Shown: positions 47,729 to 56,096 of the stretch, piece by piece
How positions within the stretch are numbered: the stretch's first letter is position 1
How the letters are laid out: each line of letters starts with the position of its first letter
Assembly: GCA_002842285.1 (NCBI GenBank)
Contig: PHCJ01000005.1
Span: 30,777-94,776, forward strand
Length of the DNA stretch: 64,000 nt
Direction: 5' to 3'
Source of the DNA: Betaproteobacteria bacterium HGW-Betaproteobacteria-22
GTDB lineage: Bacteria > Pseudomonadota > Gammaproteobacteria > Burkholderiales > Methylophilaceae
Position numbers and translations under genes: made by a program
Notes under the pieces: generated by a model
Database searches by the model: none
What the model saw: the letters and a program-made list of their open reading frames with translations, nothing else
What the model was told of the DNA's origin: nothing

Positions 47729-48572
47729 ATCACATGCGGATGACATTCTGCGTATAGCGCTCATGAGTGCTGCGGTACTCGCCGTTGGTGTTTTACTATT
47801 AATTCTATTATTTTTAGTGCGCGAATCTTGGCCTGCATTACAGCGTATCGGGTTATACCGATTTGTTTCAGATGCAGGCTGGCATCCGCTAGAAGGTGCA
47901 TTTAATTTAGCACCTATGCTCATCGCAACATTCGCTGCGGCGCTTGGTGCAATTTTAATTGCTGGGCCTATCGGCATTGCCAGTGCGGTATTTGGTCGTT
48001 TTTATGCTCCGCCTGTCATTGCTGAGACCTTCAGGCGCATGGTGGCGTTATTGGCGGGTATTCCATCTGTTGTCTTTGGGTTATGGGGGCTTACGGTGCT
48101 AGTGCCTATCATTGCCAAATGGCAACCACCAGGTGCAAGCCTGCTGGCTGGCATGTTGATTTTAGCGTTTATGGTGCTGCCGACGGTTGCCCTCACCGCA
48201 GATGCGGCATTAAAGGCTGTTCCAAAACAGTATTTGCATGGCGCAAACGCCTTAGGCATCTCTCAGGCTGGCCTTATTTTTAATGTGGCGATTCCTGCCG
48301 CGCGCTCAGGTCTCATTGGCGGCATATTGCTGGCAACGGCGCGCGCATTGGGCGAAACCATGGCGGTGCTCATGGTGGCAGGCAATGTGGTGCAAGTGCC
48401 GAATAGTTTATTTGACCCAGTACGCGTACTCACCGCCAACATTGCGCTGGAAATGGCTTACGCCACCACTGAGCATCGCTCGGCTTTATTTGTTTCCGGG
48501 CTGGCATTGATGTTATTGGTGGTGGGCTTAGCCGCAATGGCAGGCAAACTGGGGGGGCGGTTACATGGCTAG
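47706..48572 (+). CDS. pstC: Phosphate ABC transporter permease PstC
   Basis: The 288-aa inner-membrane permease has about six helices and the ABC-transporter EAA-like loop (ALGISQAGLIFNVAIPAARSG) plus GIPSVVFGLWGL. The start is TTG 47706 (MSRSHVNKS), 23 nt inside pstS, consistent with coupling; a later ATG at 47763 would truncate the family N-terminus. pstA overlaps its end by 8 nt. Confidence 0.92.
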   Translation: MSRSHVNKSHADDILRIALMSAAVLAVGVLLLILLFLVRESWPALQRIGLYRFVSDAGWHPLEGAFNLAPMLIATFAAALGAILIAGPIGIASAVFGRFYAPPVIAETFRRMVALLAGIPSVVFGLWGLTVLVPIIAKWQPPGASLLAGMLILAFMVLPTVALTADAALKAVPKQYLHGANALGISQAGLIFNVAIPAARSGLIGGILLATARALGETMAVLMVAGNVVQVPNSLFDPVRVLTANIALEMAYATTEHRSALFVSGLALMLLVVGLAAMAGKLGGRLHG

Positions 48573-49413
48573 CATTCATCAACGTGACCTATTACTCACA
48601 GGCTTTGTTTGGAGTGCTGCGGCTTTGGTAATCGGCAGTTTCCTCTGGCTTTTGTCAGATATGCTGTTGCAGGGCGCAGGTCAATTGTCTTGGGATTTTC
48701 TCACAGCGGAAACAGAAAATGCTGGCCGTGCTGGCGGTATTGCTCCAGTTTTAGTGTCCACATTGCTCATATTGGCTGTAGCAATATTGGTTGCAGGCCC
48801 TATCGGCTTGGCAACCGCAGTATTGTTAAGTGAATTTATTGCAAAAGATAACCGCATTGCACGTGCTATCGGCATGAGTATCGACGTACTGGCGGGTGTG
48901 CCTTCTATTGTGTTTGGCTTATTTGGCATGGCGTTCTTTAGCGCTTATTTAGGGCTGGGGTTTTCCATACTCGCAGGCGGACTCACGTTAGCCTGCATGG
49001 TGCTACCCATTTTAATCCGCACCATTGAAGAAGGCTTGAGCGCTGTGCCAGATGAATGGCGTAAAGGTGCGGCTGTGCTTGGCATGTCGAGATTATCGGC
49101 GTTATTCTATATTTTATTACCAGCCGCTGCGCCAGCCCTAGCCGCTGGGCTCATGCTGGGCATTGGCCGCGCCATGGCAGAAACCGCCGCGCTCATTTTT
49201 ACCAGCGGTTATGTGGACCGCATGCCCTCCTCCCTGCATGATTCCGGGCGCGCACTAGCCGTGCACATATATGACCTTTCCATGAATGTGGCGGGCGGTG
49301 ACGCCAATGCCTATGCCTCAGCATTGGTGCTAGTCATCATGCTGATTATCATCAACAACATCGCACTAATGCTGGCAAATAGTCTTTTGCAAAAAAGGAT
49401 CTCACTCGCATGA
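48565..49413 (+). CDS. pstA: Phosphate ABC transporter permease PstA
   Basis: The 282-aa inner-membrane permease with about six helices is the PstA partner of PstC: GVPSIVFGLFGMAFF, GAAVLGMSRLSALFYILLPAA and GRAMAETAALIFTSG are typical. It overlaps pstC by 8 nt and pstB by 4 nt (ATGA), so the four genes form one tightly coupled operon. Confidence 0.93.
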   Translation: MASIHQRDLLLTGFVWSAAALVIGSFLWLLSDMLLQGAGQLSWDFLTAETENAGRAGGIAPVLVSTLLILAVAILVAGPIGLATAVLLSEFIAKDNRIARAIGMSIDVLAGVPSIVFGLFGMAFFSAYLGLGFSILAGGLTLACMVLPILIRTIEEGLSAVPDEWRKGAAVLGMSRLSALFYILLPAAAPALAAGLMLGIGRAMAETAALIFTSGYVDRMPSSLHDSGRALAVHIYDLSMNVAGGDANAYASALVLVIMLIIINNIALMLANSLLQKRISLA

Positions 49414-50279
49414 CACAAATTAAGCAAACCCCCACGCATTGTTGCAGCGAAGTTAACAACAGCAATGCCTACACTTTAGGCCCAATAGAAGCTGGGCCGC
49501 CTTGCTGCGAGCCCGATCCTGCGATTCGTGTACAAAACCTTACCCTGAGTTATGGTGGTCAATCTGCGCTCGATAACGTCTCACTGGATATTTATCGTGG
49601 CTGCATTACTGCGCTAATTGGGCCTTCTGGTTGTGGCAAAACGAGTTTTCTTTCCAGTATCAATCGGTTGACTGATTTAATCCCCAATTGCACGGTCACG
49701 GGCAAAGTAGAAATTGAAAACACTGATATTCATGCAGCCGATATGGATGTGCAGGCACTGCGACGGCGCGTTGGCATGATTTTTCAAAAGCCTAATCCGT
49801 TTCCGCTTTCGATTCGACGCAATATCCAAATGCCGCTACGTGAACATGGTGTGAAAGACCGCGCACTGCTAGAAACCAAACTGCAAACAGCCTTGCAAGA
49901 TGTGGGCTTGTGGGACGAAGTGAAAGACAGGTTAGATAGCTCTGCACTTTCACTCTCCGGTGGGCAGCAGCAGCGCTTGTGCATTGCACGTGCATTGGCA
50001 TTGCAACCTGAGATTTTATTGATGGATGAACCGTGTAGCGCACTCGACCCGCTGTCGTCAGCGGTGGTGGAGGATTTAATTCTAAGCCTGAGTGGGCGCT
50101 ATACCGTAGTGATTGTGACGCATAACTTGGCACAAGCGCGCCGCATTGCCAATTATGCAGGCTTTTTTTGGGCAAAAGAGCGCACAGGCAAGCTGGTGGA
50201 ATTTGGCCGTTGCCAGCAGATATTTGAATCCCCGGCGCATGAACTCACCGCCGCCTATGTGAGTGGTGCCAGGGGTTAG
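49410..50279 (+). CDS. pstB: Phosphate ABC transporter ATPase PstB with cysteine-rich N-terminal extension
   Basis: The 289-aa ATPase has Walker A GPSGCGKT, signature LSGGQQQRLCIARAL and Walker B LLMDEPCSALDP, with the PstB insert FQKPNPFPLSIRRN. The first about 40 residues are an extension with two vicinal Cys pairs, THCCSE and PPCCEPD, which canonical PstB (about 257 aa) lacks. Such pairs could bind As(III). No phoU follows, so control is not the usual Pst-PhoU set. Confidence 0.93.
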   Translation: MTQIKQTPTHCCSEVNNSNAYTLGPIEAGPPCCEPDPAIRVQNLTLSYGGQSALDNVSLDIYRGCITALIGPSGCGKTSFLSSINRLTDLIPNCTVTGKVEIENTDIHAADMDVQALRRRVGMIFQKPNPFPLSIRRNIQMPLREHGVKDRALLETKLQTALQDVGLWDEVKDRLDSSALSLSGGQQQRLCIARALALQPEILLMDEPCSALDPLSSAVVEDLILSLSGRYTVVIVTHNLAQARRIANYAGFFWAKERTGKLVEFGRCQQIFESPAHELTAAYVSGARG

Positions 50280-50320
50280 TTTCAAGCGGTGGTTGCAAGT
50301 TAAATGCAAAGGAGTTGATG

Positions 50321-51268
50321 ATGAGAGACTTTTTGTTTGTAGCATGCGTCATATTCACTTCACTGATTTCCAGCGCGAGCGCTGACCCGAATAGTCAAAA
50401 CGGATTTAATCTGAATGGGGCACTGGTCCCAGTGGATGAGATTTTATCAGGGGGGCCGCCAAGAGATGGTATCCCCGCCATTGATAAACCTGTTTTTTTA
50501 AAGGCCAGTCAAGCAAAAGCAGTACGTGACACCGCACGTGTGCTGGGCATTACGCGCAATGGTGTGAGCAAGGCTTACCCCATTAGCATCATGAACTATC
50601 ATGAAATCGTCAACGATCGCTTTGCGGATGAGGCCATTGCTGTGACTTACTGCCCACTTTGCGGTTCTGGCGTGGCCTTTAAAACAGAGATAGCCGGTTA
50701 CCAGTTGCAATTTGGCGTATCCGGGCTACTGTATAACAGTGATGTACTCCTCTACGACCGCAGAACCAACTCTTTGTGGTCACAATTATTATCTAAAGCG
50801 ATTACCGGCCCCTTAAAAGGCAACGAATTGACACGCATCCCAATAGAGCATACCACCTGGGCTGACTGGCGCACACAAAACCCTGATACTTTGGTGTTAA
50901 GCCAGGATACCGGTTATCGACGCGACTATAAAGACAATCCGTATGCGGGTTACGATGAGCATGAAGGCATTTATTTTCCCATCAGCTTTCGCTCACAAGG
51001 CTACCATCCCAAAGAACAAGTGCTTGGCATCCAGATTAACGGTCAGGCAAAAGCTTATCCATTTGTTGAGCTGGCAAAGGCGGCCAAACAAAACATAACT
51101 GAAATTAAAGACGAAGTTGCAGGGCAAGCAATCACTGTGCGATTTGATAAAACACATCGCGCCGCCAAAGCCTTTGATGCAGAAGGCAAGCAGATTGCCG
51201 GCACCACTTTATATTGGTTTGCCTGGTTTACATTTAACCCAAAAACCAAGGTGTTTAAAGCGAAATAA
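50321..51268 (+). CDS. DUF3179 domain-containing secreted protein
   Basis: The protein has about 315 aa. ATG 50321 sits 6 nt from AAAGGAG and is preferred to ATG 50318 and TTG 50315. A signal peptide (LFVACVIFTSLISSASA) precedes a DUF3179 domain (GVSKAYPISIMNYHEIVND and TYCPLCGSGVAF). The function of DUF3179 is unknown. The conserved Cys pair suggests redox or metal binding. It is 41 nt after pstB and may belong to the same transcript. Confidence 0.85.
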   Translation: MRDFLFVACVIFTSLISSASADPNSQNGFNLNGALVPVDEILSGGPPRDGIPAIDKPVFLKASQAKAVRDTARVLGITRNGVSKAYPISIMNYHEIVNDRFADEAIAVTYCPLCGSGVAFKTEIAGYQLQFGVSGLLYNSDVLLYDRRTNSLWSQLLSKAITGPLKGNELTRIPIEHTTWADWRTQNPDTLVLSQDTGYRRDYKDNPYAGYDEHEGIYFPISFRSQGYHPKEQVLGIQINGQAKAYPFVELAKAAKQNITEIKDEVAGQAITVRFDKTHRAAKAFDAEGKQIAGTTLYWFAWFTFNPKTKVFKAK

Positions 51269-51321
51269 ACAGCATTTATCCTCAGCAGAATTACCAACCG
51301 CATTACTTAAGGAGCAAGAAA

Positions 51322-51558
51322 ATGAACCCTGATATCCCCCAAAAAACACCCTATGCAGTAGAAGTTGAAGCAGGTAAAAGTTATTACTGGTGCGCTTGTG
51401 GCAAGAGTAAAACCCAGCCTTTTTGTGACGGTGCCCATCAAGGTTCACCATTCTCACCTGTTGCTTACAAAGCTGAAGAAAGTAAAACCGTTTACTTTTG
51501 CGGATGTAAACACAGTGCTAACCAGCCATTCTGCGATGGTGCGCACAGTAAGCTATAA
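51322..51558 (+). CDS. CDGSH iron-sulfur domain protein
   Basis: The 78-aa protein contains two CDGSH motifs, CGKSKTQPFCDGAH and CKHSANQPFCDGAH, each a 3Cys-1His ligand set for a 2Fe-2S cluster. It has a strong ribosome site (AAGGAG). Twin-CDGSH proteins are small cytoplasmic redox or Fe-S transfer proteins. It lies between DUF3179 and fbp. Confidence 0.9.
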   Translation: MNPDIPQKTPYAVEVEAGKSYYWCACGKSKTQPFCDGAHQGSPFSPVAYKAEESKTVYFCGCKHSANQPFCDGAHSKL

Positions 51559-51601
51559 AAATATTTTGGGCGCGTAAATATCGACAAAAATGGGAGTCAC
51601 C

Positions 51602-52606
51602 ATGTGCAAACTTAGCTTATCGCAATTTCTATTAAACGCAGTGCAAAAAAAAGAAGCTGTCACCACTGAGCTTTCACCGCTTTTAATGGACATTGCACAA
51701 GCCTGCAAAGCAATAGCCCTGGCCGTTAGCCAAGGGGCGTTGCAAGGCACTATGGGCAGTTTAAATAGCCAAAATGTGCAAGGTGAGACACAAAAACAGC
51801 TGGATGTAATTTGCAATGATATTTTCATTGCAAATACCAGTAAAAGCGGACTGGTAGCCGGCATGGTTTCTGAAGAGCTGGCTGATATTTACCTCCCCCC
51901 TCAACCCTCAAGTGCCAGCAATCAGTACTTATTGCTATTCGATCCGCTCGATGGCTCATCCAATGTCAATGTCAATATTTCTGTTGGCACCATTTTTTCT
52001 GTATTATCCTGCCCTGCCGGCATCACACAACCGCAGATCCATGATTTTCTACAGGCCGGCAAGCATCAGATATGCGCAGGGTATGCACTATATGGCACAT
52101 CAACCATACTAGTTCTAAGCACCGGGCATGGCGTGAATGGCTTTACGCTGGACACTGAGGCTGGCGAGTTTTATCTCACTCATCCTGACATGCAGATTCC
52201 AGCAGAGACCCAGGAGTTTGCGATTAACATGTCTAACTATCGTTATTGGCCGGCGCCGATGCAGGAGTATATCAACGAATGCCTGCAAGGCGAGTCAGGA
52301 AACCGTCACAAAAATTTCAATATGCGCTGGGTCGCTTCCATGGTGGCAGAGATTCATCGCATTTTGTTTCGCGGTGGCATCTTCATGTATCCAGCTGACA
52401 GCAAGGCACCGCATGGCAAGCTGCGCTTACTGTACGAAGCAAACCCCATGAGCTTTATTGTTGAGCAGGCTGGCGGCGCAGCATCAACGGGGTTTCAGGA
52501 CATCATGGAGGTCATGCCGACCAGCATACATCAGCGCATAGGCGTGATTATGGGCTCAAAGAATGAAGCCTTAAAAACTGTCAGTTACTATGAGCAAGGC
52601 CGCTGA
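51602..52606 (+). CDS. fbp: Fructose-1,6-bisphosphatase class 1
   Basis: This Mg-dependent phosphatase produces fructose-6-phosphate for gluconeogenesis and the ribulose monophosphate cycle. At 334 aa it has the usual length. The start is ATG 51602, 5 nt after GGGAG. Motifs include VSEELADIY, LLFDPLDGSSNVNVNISVGTIF (about 110-131), the substrate site FNMRWVASMVAEIHRIL and GKLRLLYEANPM. Confidence 0.95.
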   Translation: MCKLSLSQFLLNAVQKKEAVTTELSPLLMDIAQACKAIALAVSQGALQGTMGSLNSQNVQGETQKQLDVICNDIFIANTSKSGLVAGMVSEELADIYLPPQPSSASNQYLLLFDPLDGSSNVNVNISVGTIFSVLSCPAGITQPQIHDFLQAGKHQICAGYALYGTSTILVLSTGHGVNGFTLDTEAGEFYLTHPDMQIPAETQEFAINMSNYRYWPAPMQEYINECLQGESGNRHKNFNMRWVASMVAEIHRILFRGGIFMYPADSKAPHGKLRLLYEANPMSFIVEQAGGAASTGFQDIMEVMPTSIHQRIGVIMGSKNEALKTVSYYEQGR

Positions 52607-52638
52607 TTGCAGAAAGAACGTATTGAAGAAACTATGGA

Positions 52639-52668
52639 GTTGATGAAACCATAGTTGATGAAACCATA
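52639..52668 (+). repeat. Perfect 15-bp tandem duplication
   Basis: GTTGATGAAACCATA occurs twice end to end. An overlapping inverted pair, ACTATGG (52631-52637) and CCATAGT (52649-52655), can form a hairpin. It lies in the 86-bp gap between fbp and the Cus-type operon and could affect the operon's promoter. Confidence 0.6.
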
Positions 52669-52692
52669 ATCGAGTGATAAAGTCGTACATAT

Positions 52693-53100
52693 ATGAAATA
52701 CGTGCGCGCAGTTGCTACATTCCTGACTCTAATCATGGCTTCAAGCCCTTTACTTGCAGCTGCTTGCTCTATTTCCTGCGCGACAGGATCTGTTGTGCCT
52801 AGCATAAGCGCCCCTTTGAATGCTATCGCGAGCGATGCATCCGCCAAGGTCGAGGATCATTGCCAGCATGGCATGGCTACCGATGGTAAACATGAGTCAG
52901 TTAAACACTCTCCTGATAAACACCCTTCAAATGCCGAACATAAGGGCTGTACGATGGCTGGTGGCTGTCATTTAGCTCAAGCGACTTTAGTCTCGCCAAT
53001 GTTGCCGGCAAATGCAAACCACACAGACACTACCCTACCACCCTTCACCCCATTCGCGCTTGCTGCGGATGTTCCACCGCCAATAAAACCTCCCGCCTGA
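52693..53100 (+). CDS. Small secreted His/Cys-rich protein at the head of the metal-efflux operon
   Basis: The 135-aa protein has a signal peptide (FLTLIMASSPLLAAA) and a His-, Met- and Cys-containing body (DHCQHGM, KGCTMAGGCHLAQ). Such proteins are common in front of CusABC/CzcABC genes and probably bind metal in the periplasm. I do not recognise a named family. Confidence 0.65.
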   Translation: MKYVRAVATFLTLIMASSPLLAAACSISCATGSVVPSISAPLNAIASDASAKVEDHCQHGMATDGKHESVKHSPDKHPSNAEHKGCTMAGGCHLAQATLVSPMLPANANHTDTTLPPFTPFALAADVPPPIKPPA

Positions 53101-53172
53101 TTTAACGTGCTAAGGGGCTAACTATGTCTGTTAGTCCTGGTATGTTATTTCAAGTGTTTTAGGAGCGTTTTC

Positions 53173-54525
53173 ATGAATAAATCCTGCATGAATCAATTTT
53201 GGTGGGAGAAAATCCTGCTTGCTGTGTGGTGCCTGCTGGCCGCATTGCCTGTCTATGCCGAGCAAAATGCCAGGCAAAGCAGCAAGCAAAGCACCATGCA
53301 AAGTCTGGCGCAAGATTTTGCCGCACAAAAAAAATTAACCCTAGTGGAAGCCATGCAGTTGGCCACACAAAACCAGCCATTGCTGCAGTCGCTGGATGAT
53401 GCTGCGGCCGCCGCGCGTGAAGCAGCCGTGGCTGAAGGCCAGTTGCCTGATCCTAAATTAAAGCTCGGCGTACTCAATCTGCCCATTAACCGTGGCGATG
53501 CGCTCAACTTTAATCGTGACGACATGACCATGACCACCATCGGCGTGATGCAGGAAGTAACGCCATCACAAAAACGCGAAGCTGCATCTAACATTCTGGA
53601 AGCCGAGGCACAACAGTTTCATACAGAACAAACGGCGACCGCACGCTCTATTCAACGTGATGTTGCGCTGGCTTGGCTCGATAGCCATGAAGCGCAGCGC
53701 AAAACCTTGCTATATCAGCGGCTCGCTGATGAAATGGATGCCGAACGCAAAGTAGCGATTTCCCGTATCAGTTCTGGCGCTGCACAAGCGAACGACGTGC
53801 TGCGTCTAGACACGGAGCTTTCGATGGCGAAAGACAAACTACTCACTACCCAGCGCGATGAACGCCGTGCGCGTGCAGGGCTGGCACGCTGGATAGGCGA
53901 GGCATCATTGAGGCCGCTGTCGGCAGATTTGCCAGACTTGCCCACGGAGTTAAACGGCGAACAGGCACTGGCCGAGCTGGAAAAACATCCCTTACTGGAA
54001 AACGCCCGCTATGGTGAACACGTGGCAAACTCTGAAGTAGAACGTGCCAAAACCGAACGGCTGCAAAACTGGAGTTGGGAGGTCATGTACGGCAAGCGCC
54101 GTAGCGACCTTAGCGACATGGTGACTTTACAGGTGGCAATCGATTTGCCCTGGGATCGCGCCAATCGGCAAGACAGGCGCACCGCAGAAAAGATAATACT
54201 GGTAGAAAAAGCGCGCAAACTCACTGAAGATCGCCGCCGTGAATTAGCCACCGAACTGGAATCAGCCAAAGCCGACTGGGATTTGGCACAAGCGCGCGAA
54301 GACGAACATCAACAGCGCCTGATTCCAACCGTACAGGCGCGTCTTGAGCTGACGCAGGCAGGATATGCGGCGGGTAAGCTAACGCTTGCCGAGGTGTGGG
54401 AGGCGCGCCGCGGCTTGATCGACGTCGAACTCGAACACTGGACCATCCTCGCCGACCGCGCGCGCACGGCAGTCAAGCTCGGTTATTTACTCAATAGTAA
54501 TCAATTTAAAGGGAGCCAACCATGA
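53173..54525 (+). CDS. TolC-family outer-membrane efflux protein (CusC/CzcC-like)
   Basis: The 450-aa protein has a signal peptide (LLAVWCLLAALPVYA) and two outer-membrane-efflux repeats with alpha-helical barrel sequences (SLDDAAAAAREAAVAEGQLPDPKL, in two pieces, and RLELTQAGYAAGKLTLAEVWEAR). It forms the outer-membrane channel of the RND pump. It overlaps the adaptor gene by 4 nt (ATGA). Confidence 0.92.
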   Translation: MNKSCMNQFWWEKILLAVWCLLAALPVYAEQNARQSSKQSTMQSLAQDFAAQKKLTLVEAMQLATQNQPLLQSLDDAAAAAREAAVAEGQLPDPKLKLGVLNLPINRGDALNFNRDDMTMTTIGVMQEVTPSQKREAASNILEAEAQQFHTEQTATARSIQRDVALAWLDSHEAQRKTLLYQRLADEMDAERKVAISRISSGAAQANDVLRLDTELSMAKDKLLTTQRDERRARAGLARWIGEASLRPLSADLPDLPTELNGEQALAELEKHPLLENARYGEHVANSEVERAKTERLQNWSWEVMYGKRRSDLSDMVTLQVAIDLPWDRANRQDRRTAEKIILVEKARKLTEDRRRELATELESAKADWDLAQAREDEHQQRLIPTVQARLELTQAGYAAGKLTLAEVWEARRGLIDVELEHWTILADRARTAVKLGYLLNSNQFKGSQP

Positions 54526-56096
54526 AACGCATCCATATGGTGATTCTAATCGCCTTACTGGCACTGACGGTGGGCGCGGGCTGGTTTATCTGGCAAAAAT
54601 CCATGCACGCCCATGTTGCGACGCCTAAGCCCGAGCAAACCAATACAGTTAACAGCGTGGTGCAGGACAGTAGCGGCAAAGCTGTGCTTTACTGGTACGA
54701 CCCCATGGCGCCGACGCAGAAGTTCGAACGGCCGGGCAAGTCGCCATTCATGGACATGCAACTGGTACCGAAATATGCTGATGAAGGCGCTGGATCTGGC
54801 ACTGAGGGCGGCGTTAGCATCCCCTCGCAAACCATACAGAACCTGGGGATTCGCATGAGCAAAGTGCAGATGACGCGCTTTGGTGAAAAGCTATCCGCCA
54901 TCGGTCGCATTGAACCAGACGAACGGCGTTTTTACGATGTGCAGACGCGCTTGCCAGGATTTGTGGAAAAATTGTATGCACGTGCCATAGGTGACCCCGT
55001 GCGTCGCGGTCAAAAAATCGCCGAGATTTACGCGCCGGAATTGCTGGCCGCGCAACATGAGTATCTGGCGCTGCTGAAACTGGATCAAGTATCCGATCTG
55101 GATGCGCTCAGAAAAGCAGCGCGCAGCCGTTTGCAATTATTGGGCATGACAGAAACTGAAATTGCCGCCATCACCCGCAGCGGATCAGCCAGCGCGCGCT
55201 TCGGTATTTACGCGCCAGCTTCTGGTGTGCTGACTACGCTGGGCGTGCGCGAAGGAGCTCAGCTCATGGCTGGCGCCAGTTTGATGCAGATCTCTGATCT
55301 ATCCAAAGTATGGCTGATTGCCGAAGTTCCCGAGCGCGATGCTACGCGACTGAAATCTGGAATTTCTGCTGAAGTGCGACTGCAGAGCCTGCCGGGTGAA
55401 GTATTCAAAGGGCGTGTTGATTATTTATACCCGCTGCTGGATGACGCGAGCAGAACCGTGCGCATACGCATTGAGCTGCCTAATAGCAGCGGGCAGCTTC
55501 GCCCTGGCATGTATGCCGATATTGAGCTTACTGGTCAAACCCGCACAGCTTTGTCAGTACCGAGTGAAAGCATCATTGCCACCGGCTTGCGTAAGGTCGT
55601 CATCGTCAAAGAAACGCATGGCTTTCGTCCAGCTGAAATTGAAACTGGAGAAGAGCGCGACGGCAGCACTGAAATCCTCAAAGGCTTATCTGTTGATGAA
55701 GATGTCGTGGTTTCCGGCCAGTTTCTGATTGATTCAGAAGCCTCGTTATCAGGCGTACTGGCAAGGTTGAGCCAGCAAACACCCACTGAACAGGACATGT
55801 CCAGTATGGAACAATCACAAAAAACAGCGCAGAAAACAGTGCATAAAACACTGAAAAAAATGCTGAAAGGTCGCGGTAAGGTAATCGCCATAGATGAAAA
55901 ATCCGGCGAAATCACCCTGGCGCATGAGCCGATTTCAGAACTCGGCTGGCCGGCAATGACCATGGGCTTTAAAGTAAATAATGCCAGTCAGTTAGCTAAG
56001 CTCAAATCAGGAGAGCCTGTGGAGTTTGAGCTTAAAGCACAAGGTGAAGAATACGTAATAGATCGTATTCAGAAACAGGGAGCATTGCCATGCTAG
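54522..56096 (+). CDS. RND periplasmic adaptor with heavy-metal-binding and CusF-like domains
   Basis: The 524-aa membrane-fusion protein has an N-terminal membrane helix, a heavy-metal-binding domain ([20 protein letters not shown] and [12 protein letters not shown], about 50-85), the adaptor hairpin and beta-barrel domains, and a C-terminal CusF-like domain (about 445-520, [11 protein letters not shown]), which binds Cu(I)/Ag(I). Fusion of CusF onto CusB makes a separate chaperone unnecessary. It overlaps the pump gene by 7 nt. Confidence 0.93.
   Translation: MKRIHMVILIALLALTVGAGWFIWQKSMHAHVATPKPEQTNTVNSVVQDSSGKAVLYWYDPMAPTQKFERPGKSPFMDMQLVPKYADEGAGSGTEGGVSIPSQTIQNLGIRMSKVQMTRFGEKLSAIGRIEPDERRFYDVQTRLPGFVEKLYARAIGDPVRRGQKIAEIYAPELLAAQHEYLALLKLDQVSDLDALRKAARSRLQLLGMTETEIAAITRSGSASARFGIYAPASGVLTTLGVREGAQLMAGASLMQISDLSKVWLIAEVPERDATRLKSGISAEVRLQSLPGEVFKGRVDYLYPLLDDASRTVRIRIELPNSSGQLRPGMYADIELTGQTRTALSVPSESIIATGLRKVVIVKETHGFRPAEIETGEERDGSTEILKGLSVDEDVVVSGQFLIDSEASLSGVLARLSQQTPTEQDMSSMEQSQKTAQKTVHKTLKKMLKGRGKVIAIDEKSGEITLAHEPISELGWPAMTMGFKVNNASQLAKLKSGEPVEFELKAQGEEYVIDRIQKQGALPC

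Noticed and set aside
52639..52668. CRISPR array
   Set aside because: Only two copies, directly adjacent with no spacers, and no cas genes in the window.
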